Translations under genes and position numbers: made by a program
The notes under the pieces: model-generated
Told to the model about the DNA's origin: nothing
The model's input: only the letters and a program-made list of their open reading frames with translations
The model's database searches: none
DNA from: Thermobifida cellulosilytica TB100
GTDB lineage: Bacteria > Actinomycetota > Actinomycetes > Streptosporangiales > Streptosporangiaceae
NCBI RefSeq assembly: GCF_001517975.1
Contig: NZ_KQ950183.1
Span: forward strand, 151,527-215,526
Direction: 5' to 3'
DNA: 64,000 nucleotides
Shown: in pieces, positions 45,318-52,601 of the stretch
Layout: every line of letters starts with the position of its first letter
Numbering within the stretch: position 1 is the stretch's first letter

Positions 45318-46766
45318 GTGCGCAGACGCCTCGTGACTGTCCTCCTCGCCGTGGTCGCCGCCATCCTGGCGACCCCGGCCGGGGCGGTGGCAGACACCCA
45401 GGGCGGTGAGACGCTCAACGGTCAGATCCGCAAACCCGAGACCGTGGAGGGAATCGACATCACGGTCTTCCAGGGGGACGAGGAGATCGGGACGGCGACC
45501 ACCGACTCTGAGGGAAGATGGGAAGTGGAGCTGCCCGGACCGGGCGACTACCGCGTTGTGCTGGACGAGGAGTCCGTGCCCGACGAGTTCGTCGTCGCCG
45601 AACGGCCCGGCACCGAGCACACCGACGTCCAGGTCAGGCCCGGACAGCAACGCACCGTGATCTTCGTCCTCGAGTACCCGGGACAACAGGAGTCCACGCC
45701 GTCGCCCACGCAGAGCGAGGACGACTCCGCCGGGGAGTCCTCGGGCAGCGGGGAGGACGGCACCGAGGGCGTGGCGGCCGCGCCGGGCGTCTCCGCCAAC
45801 TCCTCCTTCGGCACCAAGGTCCTCCAGCTCACCGTCGCCGGACTGCTCTACGGGCTGATCATCGCCATCTCCGCGGTCGGCCTGTCCCTGATCTTCGGCA
45901 CCACCGGGCTGACCAACTTCGCCCACGGCGACATGGTGACCTTCGGCGCGCTCATGGCGCTGCTGTTCAGCGGCATGACGCTCTTCGCCGACGTCCACAC
46001 CGCGATCACCGGCCTGCTGTCGGACGTGTGGCTGCTCGGCCCGGTCCTGGGCTTCGTGTTCCGGCCCATGGTGCTCGCCACCCTGGTGGCGATCCTGCTG
46101 GGCGGGCTGCTGGGCGCGGTGCTGGAGCGGTTCGTCTGGCGGCCGCTGCGCAGGCGCAACGTGGCGCTGATCCAGATGTTCATCGTCTCCATCGGCCTGG
46201 CCATGGTGCTGCGGCACGTCCTGCTGGTGGCCTTCGGCGGCAACCGGATCACCTACCCCGACTTCCAGCTCCAGGAGGCGATGCGGCTGGGACCGGTCGC
46301 GATCACCCCCCGCGACCTGACGATCATGGTCCTGTCGGTGCTGGTCCTGGTGGGAGTGGCCGCCCTGTTGCAGTTCACCCGGGTCGGCAAGGCGATGCGG
46401 GCGGTCTCCGACAACCGCGACCTGGCCGAGTCCTCCGGGATCAACGTGGACCGGGTGACGCTGTACGTGTGGACGCTGGGCGGCGCCCTGTCCGCCCTGG
46501 GCGGCGTCTTCTACGGCCTCAACCAGGTCGTCTACTGGCAGATGGGCTTCCACCTGCTGCTGCTGATGTTCGCCGCGGTCATCCTCGGCGGCCTGGGCAC
46601 CGCCTACGGCGCGATGGTGGGCGGCCTGGTCATCGGCCTGGTGGCGCAGTTGTCCACGCTGTGGTTCCCGTCGCAGCTCATGAACGCCTGGGCGCTCGGG
46701 ATCATGATCATCATGCTGCTGGTCCGGCCCCAGGGCATCCTGGGACGGCGCGAGCGGGTCGGCTAG
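45318..46766 (+). CDS. livH: Branched-chain amino-acid ABC permease LivH with N-terminal secreted domain
   Basis: The C-terminal part (about 167-482) is a standard LivH permease with TTGLTNFAHGDMVTFGA near residue 194 and the EAA-like loop VGKAMRAVSDNRDLAESSGI. Unusually, a signal peptide (1-24) and about 100 residues of beta-rich domain come first: repeats such as VEGIDITVFQGDEEIG and TDSEGRWEVELPGPGDYRV resemble carboxypeptidase-regulatory or prealbumin-like beta-sandwiches. A Ser/Glu/Gly linker (about 127-160) joins the two. Usual LivH is about 300 residues. GTG start at 45318. It leads a livH-M-G-F operon. Confidence 0.93.
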   Translation: MRRRLVTVLLAVVAAILATPAGAVADTQGGETLNGQIRKPETVEGIDITVFQGDEEIGTATTDSEGRWEVELPGPGDYRVVLDEESVPDEFVVAERPGTEHTDVQVRPGQQRTVIFVLEYPGQQESTPSPTQSEDDSAGESSGSGEDGTEGVAAAPGVSANSSFGTKVLQLTVAGLLYGLIIAISAVGLSLIFGTTGLTNFAHGDMVTFGALMALLFSGMTLFADVHTAITGLLSDVWLLGPVLGFVFRPMVLATLVAILLGGLLGAVLERFVWRPLRRRNVALIQMFIVSIGLAMVLRHVLLVAFGGNRITYPDFQLQEAMRLGPVAITPRDLTIMVLSVLVLVGVAALLQFTRVGKAMRAVSDNRDLAESSGINVDRVTLYVWTLGGALSALGGVFYGLNQVVYWQMGFHLLLLMFAAVILGGLGTAYGAMVGGLVIGLVAQLSTLWFPSQLMNAWALGIMIIMLLVRPQGILGRRERVG

Positions 46767-46776
46767 GAGAGGAACG

Positions 46777-47763
46777 ATGGATATTCTGCAGGTCCTCGCC
46801 GATGCCACGCGGTCGGCGATCGGTCCGGTGGCCGCCGTCTACGCGCTTGCCGCCATCGGACTGAACATGCACTTCGGCTACACCGGCCTGCTCAACTTCG
46901 GCCAGGTCGGCTTCATGCTGGTCGGCGGCTACGGCGTCGCGGTCAGCGTGAGCACCTTCGGCCTGCCCCTGTGGGCGGGCATCCTGGTCGGCATCGCCTG
47001 CGCGGTCGCGCTGGCGCTGCTGCTGGGCGTCCCGACGCTGCGGCTGCGCGCCGACTACCTGGCGATCACCACGATCGCGGTGGCCGAGGTGGCGCGCCTC
47101 GTCTACCGGGCGGAGTTCCTCCGCGACATCACCGGCGGCGTCTACGGCCTCCAGGGGTTCGCCGGCGGCTTCTACGACCTCAACCCCTTCCCCTCCGGCC
47201 GCTACGGCTTCGGATGGCTCGCCTTCAACGCCCGCGACCTGTGGATGATGACGGTCGCCTGGGGGCTGGTGCTGCTGGCCAGCGTGCTGATGTGGCTGCT
47301 GGTCCACAGCCCGTGGGGACGGGTCATCAAGGGCATCCGCGAGGACGAGGACGCGGTGCGCAGCCTCGGCAAGAACGTCTTCGTCTACAAGATGCAGAGC
47401 CTCGTCCTGGGCGGCGTGTTCGGCGCGCTGGCGGGCGCGATGCTCGTGGTCAACCAGCAGACGATCACCCCCGACCAGTTCATGCCGCAGGTGACGTTCT
47501 ACCTGTGGGCGATCCTGCTGCTGGGCGGGGCCGGGCGCACCCTGGGGCCGGTGCTGGGATCGGTGGTGATGTGGTTCCTGCTCACGGCCTCCGACAGCGT
47601 GCTGCGCCAGCTCACCTCCTCCGGGGTGATCACGTTCATCACCAACTCGGAGATCGGCGGCATCCGGCACGCGCTGGTGGGCGTGGCGCTGGTGGTGCTC
47701 ATCGTCTTCCGGCCGCAAGGGCTCATCGGCAACCGCAAGGAGATGCTGGTCAATGTCAAGTGA
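46777..47763 (+). CDS. livM: Branched-chain amino-acid ABC permease LivM
   Basis: A 328-residue second permease subunit with about nine helices. Landmarks are GYTGLLNFGQVGFMLVGGY near residue 33 and the ATPase-contacting loop VIKGIREDEDAVRSLGKNVF near 180. ATG at 46777 follows AGGAGAGG, ten bases after livH. It overlaps livG by 11 bases. Confidence 0.96.
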   Translation: MDILQVLADATRSAIGPVAAVYALAAIGLNMHFGYTGLLNFGQVGFMLVGGYGVAVSVSTFGLPLWAGILVGIACAVALALLLGVPTLRLRADYLAITTIAVAEVARLVYRAEFLRDITGGVYGLQGFAGGFYDLNPFPSGRYGFGWLAFNARDLWMMTVAWGLVLLASVLMWLLVHSPWGRVIKGIREDEDAVRSLGKNVFVYKMQSLVLGGVFGALAGAMLVVNQQTITPDQFMPQVTFYLWAILLLGGAGRTLGPVLGSVVMWFLLTASDSVLRQLTSSGVITFITNSEIGGIRHALVGVALVVLIVFRPQGLIGNRKEMLVNVK

Positions 47764-48634
47764 CGTGAACGGGGCCGCGGCCGACCGGATGGCCGGGGTG
47801 GAGCCGGTACCGGGGGTGGCCAAGCCGGACCCGATCCTCGTGGTCGACGGGGTGCGGCGCTCCTTCGGCGGCCTGACCGCGGTCGACGTGGACCACCTGG
47901 AGGTGCAGCGGGGCACGATCACGGCGCTGATCGGCCCCAACGGTGCGGGCAAGTCCACCCTGTTCAACCTGCTCACCGGATTCGACCGGGTCGACGCGGG
48001 GGAGTGGCACTTCGACGGCACGCGGCTCAACGGCCTGGGCGGGCACCGGGTGGCCCGCAGGGGGATGGTCCGCACCTTCCAGTTGACCAAGGCGCTGACG
48101 CGGCTGACGGTCATGGAGAACATGCTGCTGGCGGCGCCGCGGCAGACCGGTGAGCGCATGCTCGGCGCGTTCGCGCGCCCGGTGTGGCGCGCCCAGGAGG
48201 CGGCCAACCGGGAGCGGGCCGAACATCTGCTGGAGCGGTTCAAGCTGCTGGCCAAGAAGGACGAGATGGCGGGCAGCCTCTCCGGCGGACAGCGCAAGCT
48301 GCTGGAGATGGCCCGCGCGCTCATGGTCGAACCGTCGATGATCATGCTCGACGAGCCGATGGCGGGGGTGAACCCGGCACTGGTGCAGTCGCTGCTGGAG
48401 CACATCACCGCGCTGCGCGACGAGGGCAGGACGGTACTCTTCGTCGAGCACGACATGGACGTCATCATGGGCATCAGCGACTGGATCGTGGTGCTGGCCG
48501 AGGGGAAGGTGATCGCCGAGGGCCGGCCCTCGGACATCCGCGCCGACCAGCGGGTGATCGACGCCTACCTGGGCGCCGGGCACGACGATTCCGAGCAGGA
48601 GCCGCCGACCGACAGCGGGGGAAGCCATGAGTGA
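47753..48634 (+). CDS. livG: Branched-chain amino-acid ABC ATP-binding protein LivG
   Basis: A 293-residue ATPase. Walker A GPNGAGKST at 61-69, signature LSGGQRKLLEMAR, Walker B MIMLDEPMAG and the H-loop VLFVEHDMD are intact, followed by the LivG-type C-terminus. A 25-residue non-conserved head precedes the domain. Overlaps livM by 11 bases and livF by eight, which suggests coupled translation. Confidence 0.96.
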   Translation: MSSDVNGAAADRMAGVEPVPGVAKPDPILVVDGVRRSFGGLTAVDVDHLEVQRGTITALIGPNGAGKSTLFNLLTGFDRVDAGEWHFDGTRLNGLGGHRVARRGMVRTFQLTKALTRLTVMENMLLAAPRQTGERMLGAFARPVWRAQEAANRERAEHLLERFKLLAKKDEMAGSLSGGQRKLLEMARALMVEPSMIMLDEPMAGVNPALVQSLLEHITALRDEGRTVLFVEHDMDVIMGISDWIVVLAEGKVIAEGRPSDIRADQRVIDAYLGAGHDDSEQEPPTDSGGSHE

Positions 48635-49454
48635 GCAGGAGCGGGGCGCGACGCCGGACGAGGCGGCGGCCCACCAGCAGGCGCGCGAGGAGGTCCTGGA
48701 GCGCGCCGCGGCCGAGGAGGTCGGCGCCGACAGCGACTACCTGGTGGTGGCGCGCGACCTCGTGGCCGGATACGTGCCCGGGGTGAACATCCTCAACGGC
48801 TGCACGCTGACGCTGTCCGAGGGCGAGATCGTGGCGATCATCGGCCCCAACGGCGCGGGCAAGTCGACGCTGATCAAGACGGTGTTCGGGCTGATCCCGG
48901 TGCGCAGCGGCAGCCTGTCGCTGCGCGGGCAGAGCATCGTGGGACTGCCCGCGCACGAGCTGGTGAAGCGGGGCGTGGGCTACGTCCCGCAGACGCGCAA
49001 CGTGTTCCCGTCGCTGACGATCGAGGAGAACCTCCAGATGGGCGCCTACCTGCGGCCCAAGCAGGTGCCCGAGCGGTTCGAGGCGGTCGCCGAGCTGTTC
49101 CCGCTGCTGGCCAAGCGGCGCAAGGCGAAGGCCGGGTCGCTGTCGGGCGGCGAGCGCCAGATGGTGGCCATGGGCCGGGCGCTGATGATGAACCCGTCGG
49201 TGCTGCTGCTCGACGAGCCGACCGCCGGCCTGTCGCCGATCTACCAGGAAGAGGTCTTCCAGCGGGTCAAGCAGATCAACGCCACCGGGGTCTCGGTGCT
49301 CATGGTGGAGCAGAACGCCCGGCGCTGCCTACAGATCTGCGACCGGGGCTACGTGCTGGACCAGGGGCGCAACGCCTACACCGGCACGGGCCGGGAGCTG
49401 CTGAGCGACCCGAACGTGATCGAGCTGTACCTGGGGACGCTGGCCAAGGCCTGA
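48627..49454 (+). CDS. livF: Branched-chain amino-acid ABC ATP-binding protein LivF
   Basis: A 275-residue ATPase partner of LivG. Walker A GPNGAGKST at 73-81, signature LSGGERQMVAMGRALM, Walker B VLLLDEPTAGLSP and VLMVEQNARRCL are intact. The N-terminal 35 residues are an acidic, Ala/Glu-rich extension. A terminator-like hairpin follows the stop, and the binding-protein gene lies beyond it in opposite orientation. Confidence 0.96.
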   Translation: MSEQERGATPDEAAAHQQAREEVLERAAAEEVGADSDYLVVARDLVAGYVPGVNILNGCTLTLSEGEIVAIIGPNGAGKSTLIKTVFGLIPVRSGSLSLRGQSIVGLPAHELVKRGVGYVPQTRNVFPSLTIEENLQMGAYLRPKQVPERFEAVAELFPLLAKRRKAKAGSLSGGERQMVAMGRALMMNPSVLLLDEPTAGLSPIYQEEVFQRVKQINATGVSVLMVEQNARRCLQICDRGYVLDQGRNAYTGTGRELLSDPNVIELYLGTLAKA

Positions 49455-49470
49455 GCCGCCCCCGCCGCGC

Positions 49471-49503
49471 GGAGGGGTTCCGGAGGACGTCCGGGACCCC
49501 TCC
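49471..49503 (+). terminator. Hairpin after livF
   Basis: A 13-bp stem with one mismatch (49471-49483 with 49491-49503) and seven-base loop, 17 bases after the stop. Confidence 0.6.
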
Positions 49504-49619
49504 TCCGTTGTCCGCGGCCCTCCCCCCGCTGCGGTCCGGGGCCGGGGCGCCGGAGGAGCGGGCCGGGACAGCGGGGCGGGCGCCAGGGGGCCGGAGGAGC
49601 GGGTCGGCGGACACGGGAA

Positions 49620-49646
49620 GGGCCCGGAACCTGCGGTTCCGGGCCC
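49620..49646 (-). terminator. Hairpin after livK
   Basis: A perfect 12-bp stem with a three-base loop (49620-49631 with 49635-49646) lies 24 bases beyond the livK stop. With the livF hairpin it insulates the two convergent genes. Confidence 0.65.
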
Positions 49647-49670
49647 GGTGCGTGCGGGAGACGGGGAGGA

Positions 49671-50915
49671 CTACTCCTCGCCGCCGCTCTGGACGTACTC
49701 GAAGACCGTGTACTCGCCGTCCTCGAACCCGTAGATCATGAACGAGGCGGCGGTGACGTCGCCGTTCTCGTCGAAGTCCAGCGGGCCGCTGACGCCGTCG
49801 AAGTCGATGTCGGCGCCCTCGGACAGCAGGTCGCGGCACTCCGCGAAGGAGGTGCACTTCTCGCCGTCACGGGTGACGTCGATCATCTCGGACACGAAGT
49901 CGGAGGGCGCGGTGCTGCCCGCGGCCTCGGCGGCCAGAGCGATCGTGATGGCGCAGTCGTAGACCTGCGCGGCGTACTGGTAGTCCTCCAGGTCCGGGGC
50001 GAACTCGGCGAGGGCCTGGTCGAACTCGGGGGCGTTCACGCCGGGGGCGGTGCCCTTGAAGCCGTCCAGGACCGACGGGTCGCCCTCGTCGACGGAGGTG
50101 TTCAGGGTCGTGGAGTTCATGCCGTCGGCGCTGTACATCTGGTCGGCCTTGATGCCGGCCTCCAGCAGGCCGGAGATGGCCTGCACGCCCTCCTCGAAGG
50201 AGACCAGGACGACCGCGTCCGGCTTGGAGTCGGCGATGGCGTTGACCGCGGCGTCGAAGTTGGTCGCGTTGGGGTCGTAGCTCTCCTTGGCCGTGATCTC
50301 CGCACCGCTGGCCTCCAGGGCCTCGGCCACGGAGTTGGCCAGGCCCTCGCCGTAGTCGTCGGCGCGGTAGGCGATGGCGACGCTCTGGTGGCCGTCGGCG
50401 AGGATGGTCTCGGCGAGCACCGGACCCTGCATCAGGTCGCTGGGGGCGGTGCGGAAGTAGTAGCCGCCGTCCTCGTAGGTGCTGAGGGCGGGCGAGGTGT
50501 TGGAGCCCGAGCACTGCACGACCTCGGCGCCGGTGACGGAGTCGATGATCGCCATGGTCATGCCGGAGGCGGCGGCACCCAGGATGGCGTCCACGCCCTG
50601 GTCGAGCAGGCGGTTGGCGGCCTCGTTGGCCTGGGCTGCGTCGCCGGCCTCGTCGCCGCCCACGAGCTCGGGAAGCTGGGTCCCCAGCACACCGCCGGCG
50701 TCGTTGATCTCCTGGATCGCGTACTCGGCCGCGGTGATCTGCGGCGGGCCGAGGAAGGAGAGGTCGCCGCTCTCGGGGAAGATGTAGCCGAACTGCAGCG
50801 CGTCGCCGCCGCCTTCCCCTCCCTCGCCGCTCTCGCCGCCACCGCCGCACGCGGTGAGTCCCAGGGCCAGCGCCGCGACCGCGGCAGTAAAGCCCAGCGC
50901 CTTCGTCTTAGGCAT
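49671..50915 (-). CDS. livK: Branched-chain amino-acid-type substrate-binding lipoprotein
   Basis: A 414-residue periplasmic-binding-protein type I lipoprotein. The signal peptide ends in the lipobox LTAC with Cys23, followed by a Gly/Glu-rich linker and the ligand-binding fold (LQFGYIFPESGDLSFLGPP, then AAEYAIQEINDAGGVLG). It should capture substrate for LivHMGF; whether leucine, or urea or amides as in related systems, cannot be told. ATG at 50915 follows GGAGAG; an upstream ATG at 50927 would add four residues. Transcribed convergently to livF, so it is regulated separately. Confidence 0.94.
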   Translation of the reverse strand: MPKTKALGFTAAVAALALGLTACGGGGESGEGGEGGGDALQFGYIFPESGDLSFLGPPQITAAEYAIQEINDAGGVLGTQLPELVGGDEAGDAAQANEAANRLLDQGVDAILGAAASGMTMAIIDSVTGAEVVQCSGSNTSPALSTYEDGGYYFRTAPSDLMQGPVLAETILADGHQSVAIAYRADDYGEGLANSVAEALEASGAEITAKESYDPNATNFDAAVNAIADSKPDAVVLVSFEEGVQAISGLLEAGIKADQMYSADGMNSTTLNTSVDEGDPSVLDGFKGTAPGVNAPEFDQALAEFAPDLEDYQYAAQVYDCAITIALAAEAAGSTAPSDFVSEMIDVTRDGEKCTSFAECRDLLSEGADIDFDGVSGPLDFDENGDVTAASFMIYGFEDGEYTVFEYVQSGGEE

Positions 50916-51223
50916 CCATCTCTCCATTCAACCCGCGTTGATCGCGTGTGAATCTCCACGTCTGCCCTGCCGCCATGTTCGGGCGGGCTTAACCATGGGC
51001 GTTAGCGGAGCTTAACGCCGGAATCTGAGGTTGAGGAAGATGGTCCGGTGTGTCGCTGCGGAGTCGGGTTCATGCTGTTACTTACCTGTAGCCGAATATT
51101 TGGCTGGTAATAGGGGCTTTTACGGAGAGTTGTGTGACGGAGGCTTCACGTGGTGGCGAAAGGGCTTCGGGCGGCGAAAACCCGGAAATAGTGCCGGTCT
51201 GGAAAACGCCGGAGAATTCGGGG
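50916..51223. promoter_or_regulatory. livK upstream region with two inverted repeats
   Basis: No gene is seen. The stretch is less GC-rich than its surroundings. It contains GGCGTTA/TAACGCC (50998-51004 with 51013-51019) and, at 51082-51110, a nested symmetry of TTACC/GGTAA around AGCC/GGCT. Both lie upstream of livK and are plausible operator sites. They do not match the GlnR consensus spacing. Confidence 0.4.
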
Positions 51224-52015
51224 TCAGAAAGCGGCGACGAGCGCGGTGAGGAGGGGGGCGACCAGCAGGGCGGGCAGCAGGTCGGCGACGGGCAGGTCCT
51301 CGCGGATGCGCAGCAGGCGCAGCGCCACGCCGACGAGCAGCAGCCCTCCGGTGGCGGTGAGCGCGGCGATGTGGGCGTCGGGCAGGACGCTGCCCAGGGC
51401 CACCCCCAGCAGGGTGAAGGCGCCCTGGTAGACGAGGACGGCCAGGACCGAGGCGAGGACGCCCGGCCCCAGGGCCGCGGCGAAGGCGATCGAGGCGAAG
51501 CCGTCCAGGGCGGCCTTGAGGGCGAGCTGGTCGATGCCGTTGCCCAGGCCGTCGCTGAGCGCGCCGAGGATGGCCAGGGGGCCGACCAGGAAGACCAGGG
51601 AGGAGCTGACGAAGCCCTCCACGAAGCGCTCCGAGGCGCTGGCCGCGCCCCCCTCCGCGGTGCCGGAGCCGGGGGAGGCGGCGACCGCCGCGGCGGAGCG
51701 GCGGGTCAGCACGGCGCGCAGCGTGCGGCCGAGCTGCTCCAGGCGCTGCTCGATGCGGAGCAGGGAGCCGACGATGCCGCCGAGCAGCAGCGAGCCCAGC
51801 ACGATGAGGGTGGGGGCGGCGCCGCCGACCGCCGCGGCGAGGTCGGCGGAGAGCACCTCGGCGGTGTTGAGCGCGGCGATGAGGAGCACCACGAGCCCCA
51901 GCGCGTCGGTGACCACGGTCCGGGTGCGCTCCGGGAGGCGGCCGCCGAGGGCCAGGCCCAGGCCCGAACCCACGACGATGGCGATGACGTTGACGAGCGT
52001 GCCCAACCCGGGCAT
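51224..52015 (-). CDS. DUF554 membrane protein
   Basis: A 263-residue protein of the YdfK/DUF554 family: about seven hydrophobic helices, the N-terminus GTLVNVIAIVVGSGLGLALG and the conserved FVSSSLVFLVGPLAILGALSDGL near residue 140. Function unknown; a transport role is presumed. The ATG at 52015 gives the usual family N-terminus. It follows the thioesterase gene on the same strand after a 77-base gap. Confidence 0.88.
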   Translation of the reverse strand: MPGLGTLVNVIAIVVGSGLGLALGGRLPERTRTVVTDALGLVVLLIAALNTAEVLSADLAAAVGGAAPTLIVLGSLLLGGIVGSLLRIEQRLEQLGRTLRAVLTRRSAAAVAASPGSGTAEGGAASASERFVEGFVSSSLVFLVGPLAILGALSDGLGNGIDQLALKAALDGFASIAFAAALGPGVLASVLAVLVYQGAFTLLGVALGSVLPDAHIAALTATGGLLLVGVALRLLRIREDLPVADLLPALLVAPLLTALVAAF

Positions 52016-52092
52016 CCGATCCTCCGATGTCTTCTGGTGCGGACGGGGCGGCGCGCCGCGCGCCGCCCCGGTGGCGGTGGTGCCGGGCGGGC

Positions 52093-52515
52093 TCAGCGCG
52101 GGGGCGCGTCGCGCAGCATGCAGGTCAGCCGGGAGGTGCACACGCGCCGACCGGTGTCGTCGGTGATCTCGATGTCCCAGGTGGCCAGGGTGCGGCCGCT
52201 GTGGACGGGCACGGCCACCCCGGTGACGTGGCCGGAGGTGGCGCTGCGGTGGTGCGTCGCGTTGATCTCGATGCCCACGGCGACGCGGTCCGGCCCGGCG
52301 AGGAGGGCCGATCCGATCGAGCCGAGCGTCTCGGCGAGCACGCAGGAGGCGCCGCCGTGCAGCAGGCCGTAGGGCTGGGTGTTGCCCTCGACGGGCATGC
52401 GGCCGACCATGCGCGTCGCGGAGGCCTCCAGCAGCTCCACGCCCATCCGCTCGGCCAGCGCGCCGAGGGGGATGGAGCCGAGGAGTTCGGTCTGCTTCTG
52501 CGGGTCCAGTGCCAT
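52093..52515 (-). CDS. PaaI-type hotdog thioesterase
   Basis: A 140-residue hotdog-fold acyl-CoA thioesterase. The family motif is QPYGLLHGGASCVLAETLGS near residues 47-66, with Gly-Gly-Ala at the helix start and a catalytic Glu (or Asp) in AETLGS, followed by INATHHRSA. The substrate is probably an aromatic or medium-chain acyl-CoA. Divergent from polA with 86 bases between. Confidence 0.92.
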   Translation of the reverse strand: MALDPQKQTELLGSIPLGALAERMGVELLEASATRMVGRMPVEGNTQPYGLLHGGASCVLAETLGSIGSALLAGPDRVAVGIEINATHHRSATSGHVTGVAVPVHSGRTLATWDIEITDDTGRRVCTSRLTCMLRDAPPR

Positions 52516-52588
52516 GGGACGAGCTCCGTGTCGGGAAGTGGATCGGACGTGCTCCGCCGGGGGCCGCGAAATTGTCCCCCCGGCATCC

Positions 52589-52594
52589 TAGGAT
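52589..52594 (+). promoter_or_regulatory. -10 element of leaderless polA promoter
   Basis: TAGGAT ends seven bases before the GTG at 52602. There is no ribosome site between them. Confidence 0.5.
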
Positions 52595-52601
52595 TCGTCG
52601 T

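Noticed and set aside
51060-51110. GlnR box upstream of livK
   Set aside because: GTAAC and GAACC half-sites occur but their spacing is one base off and the second half is weak.
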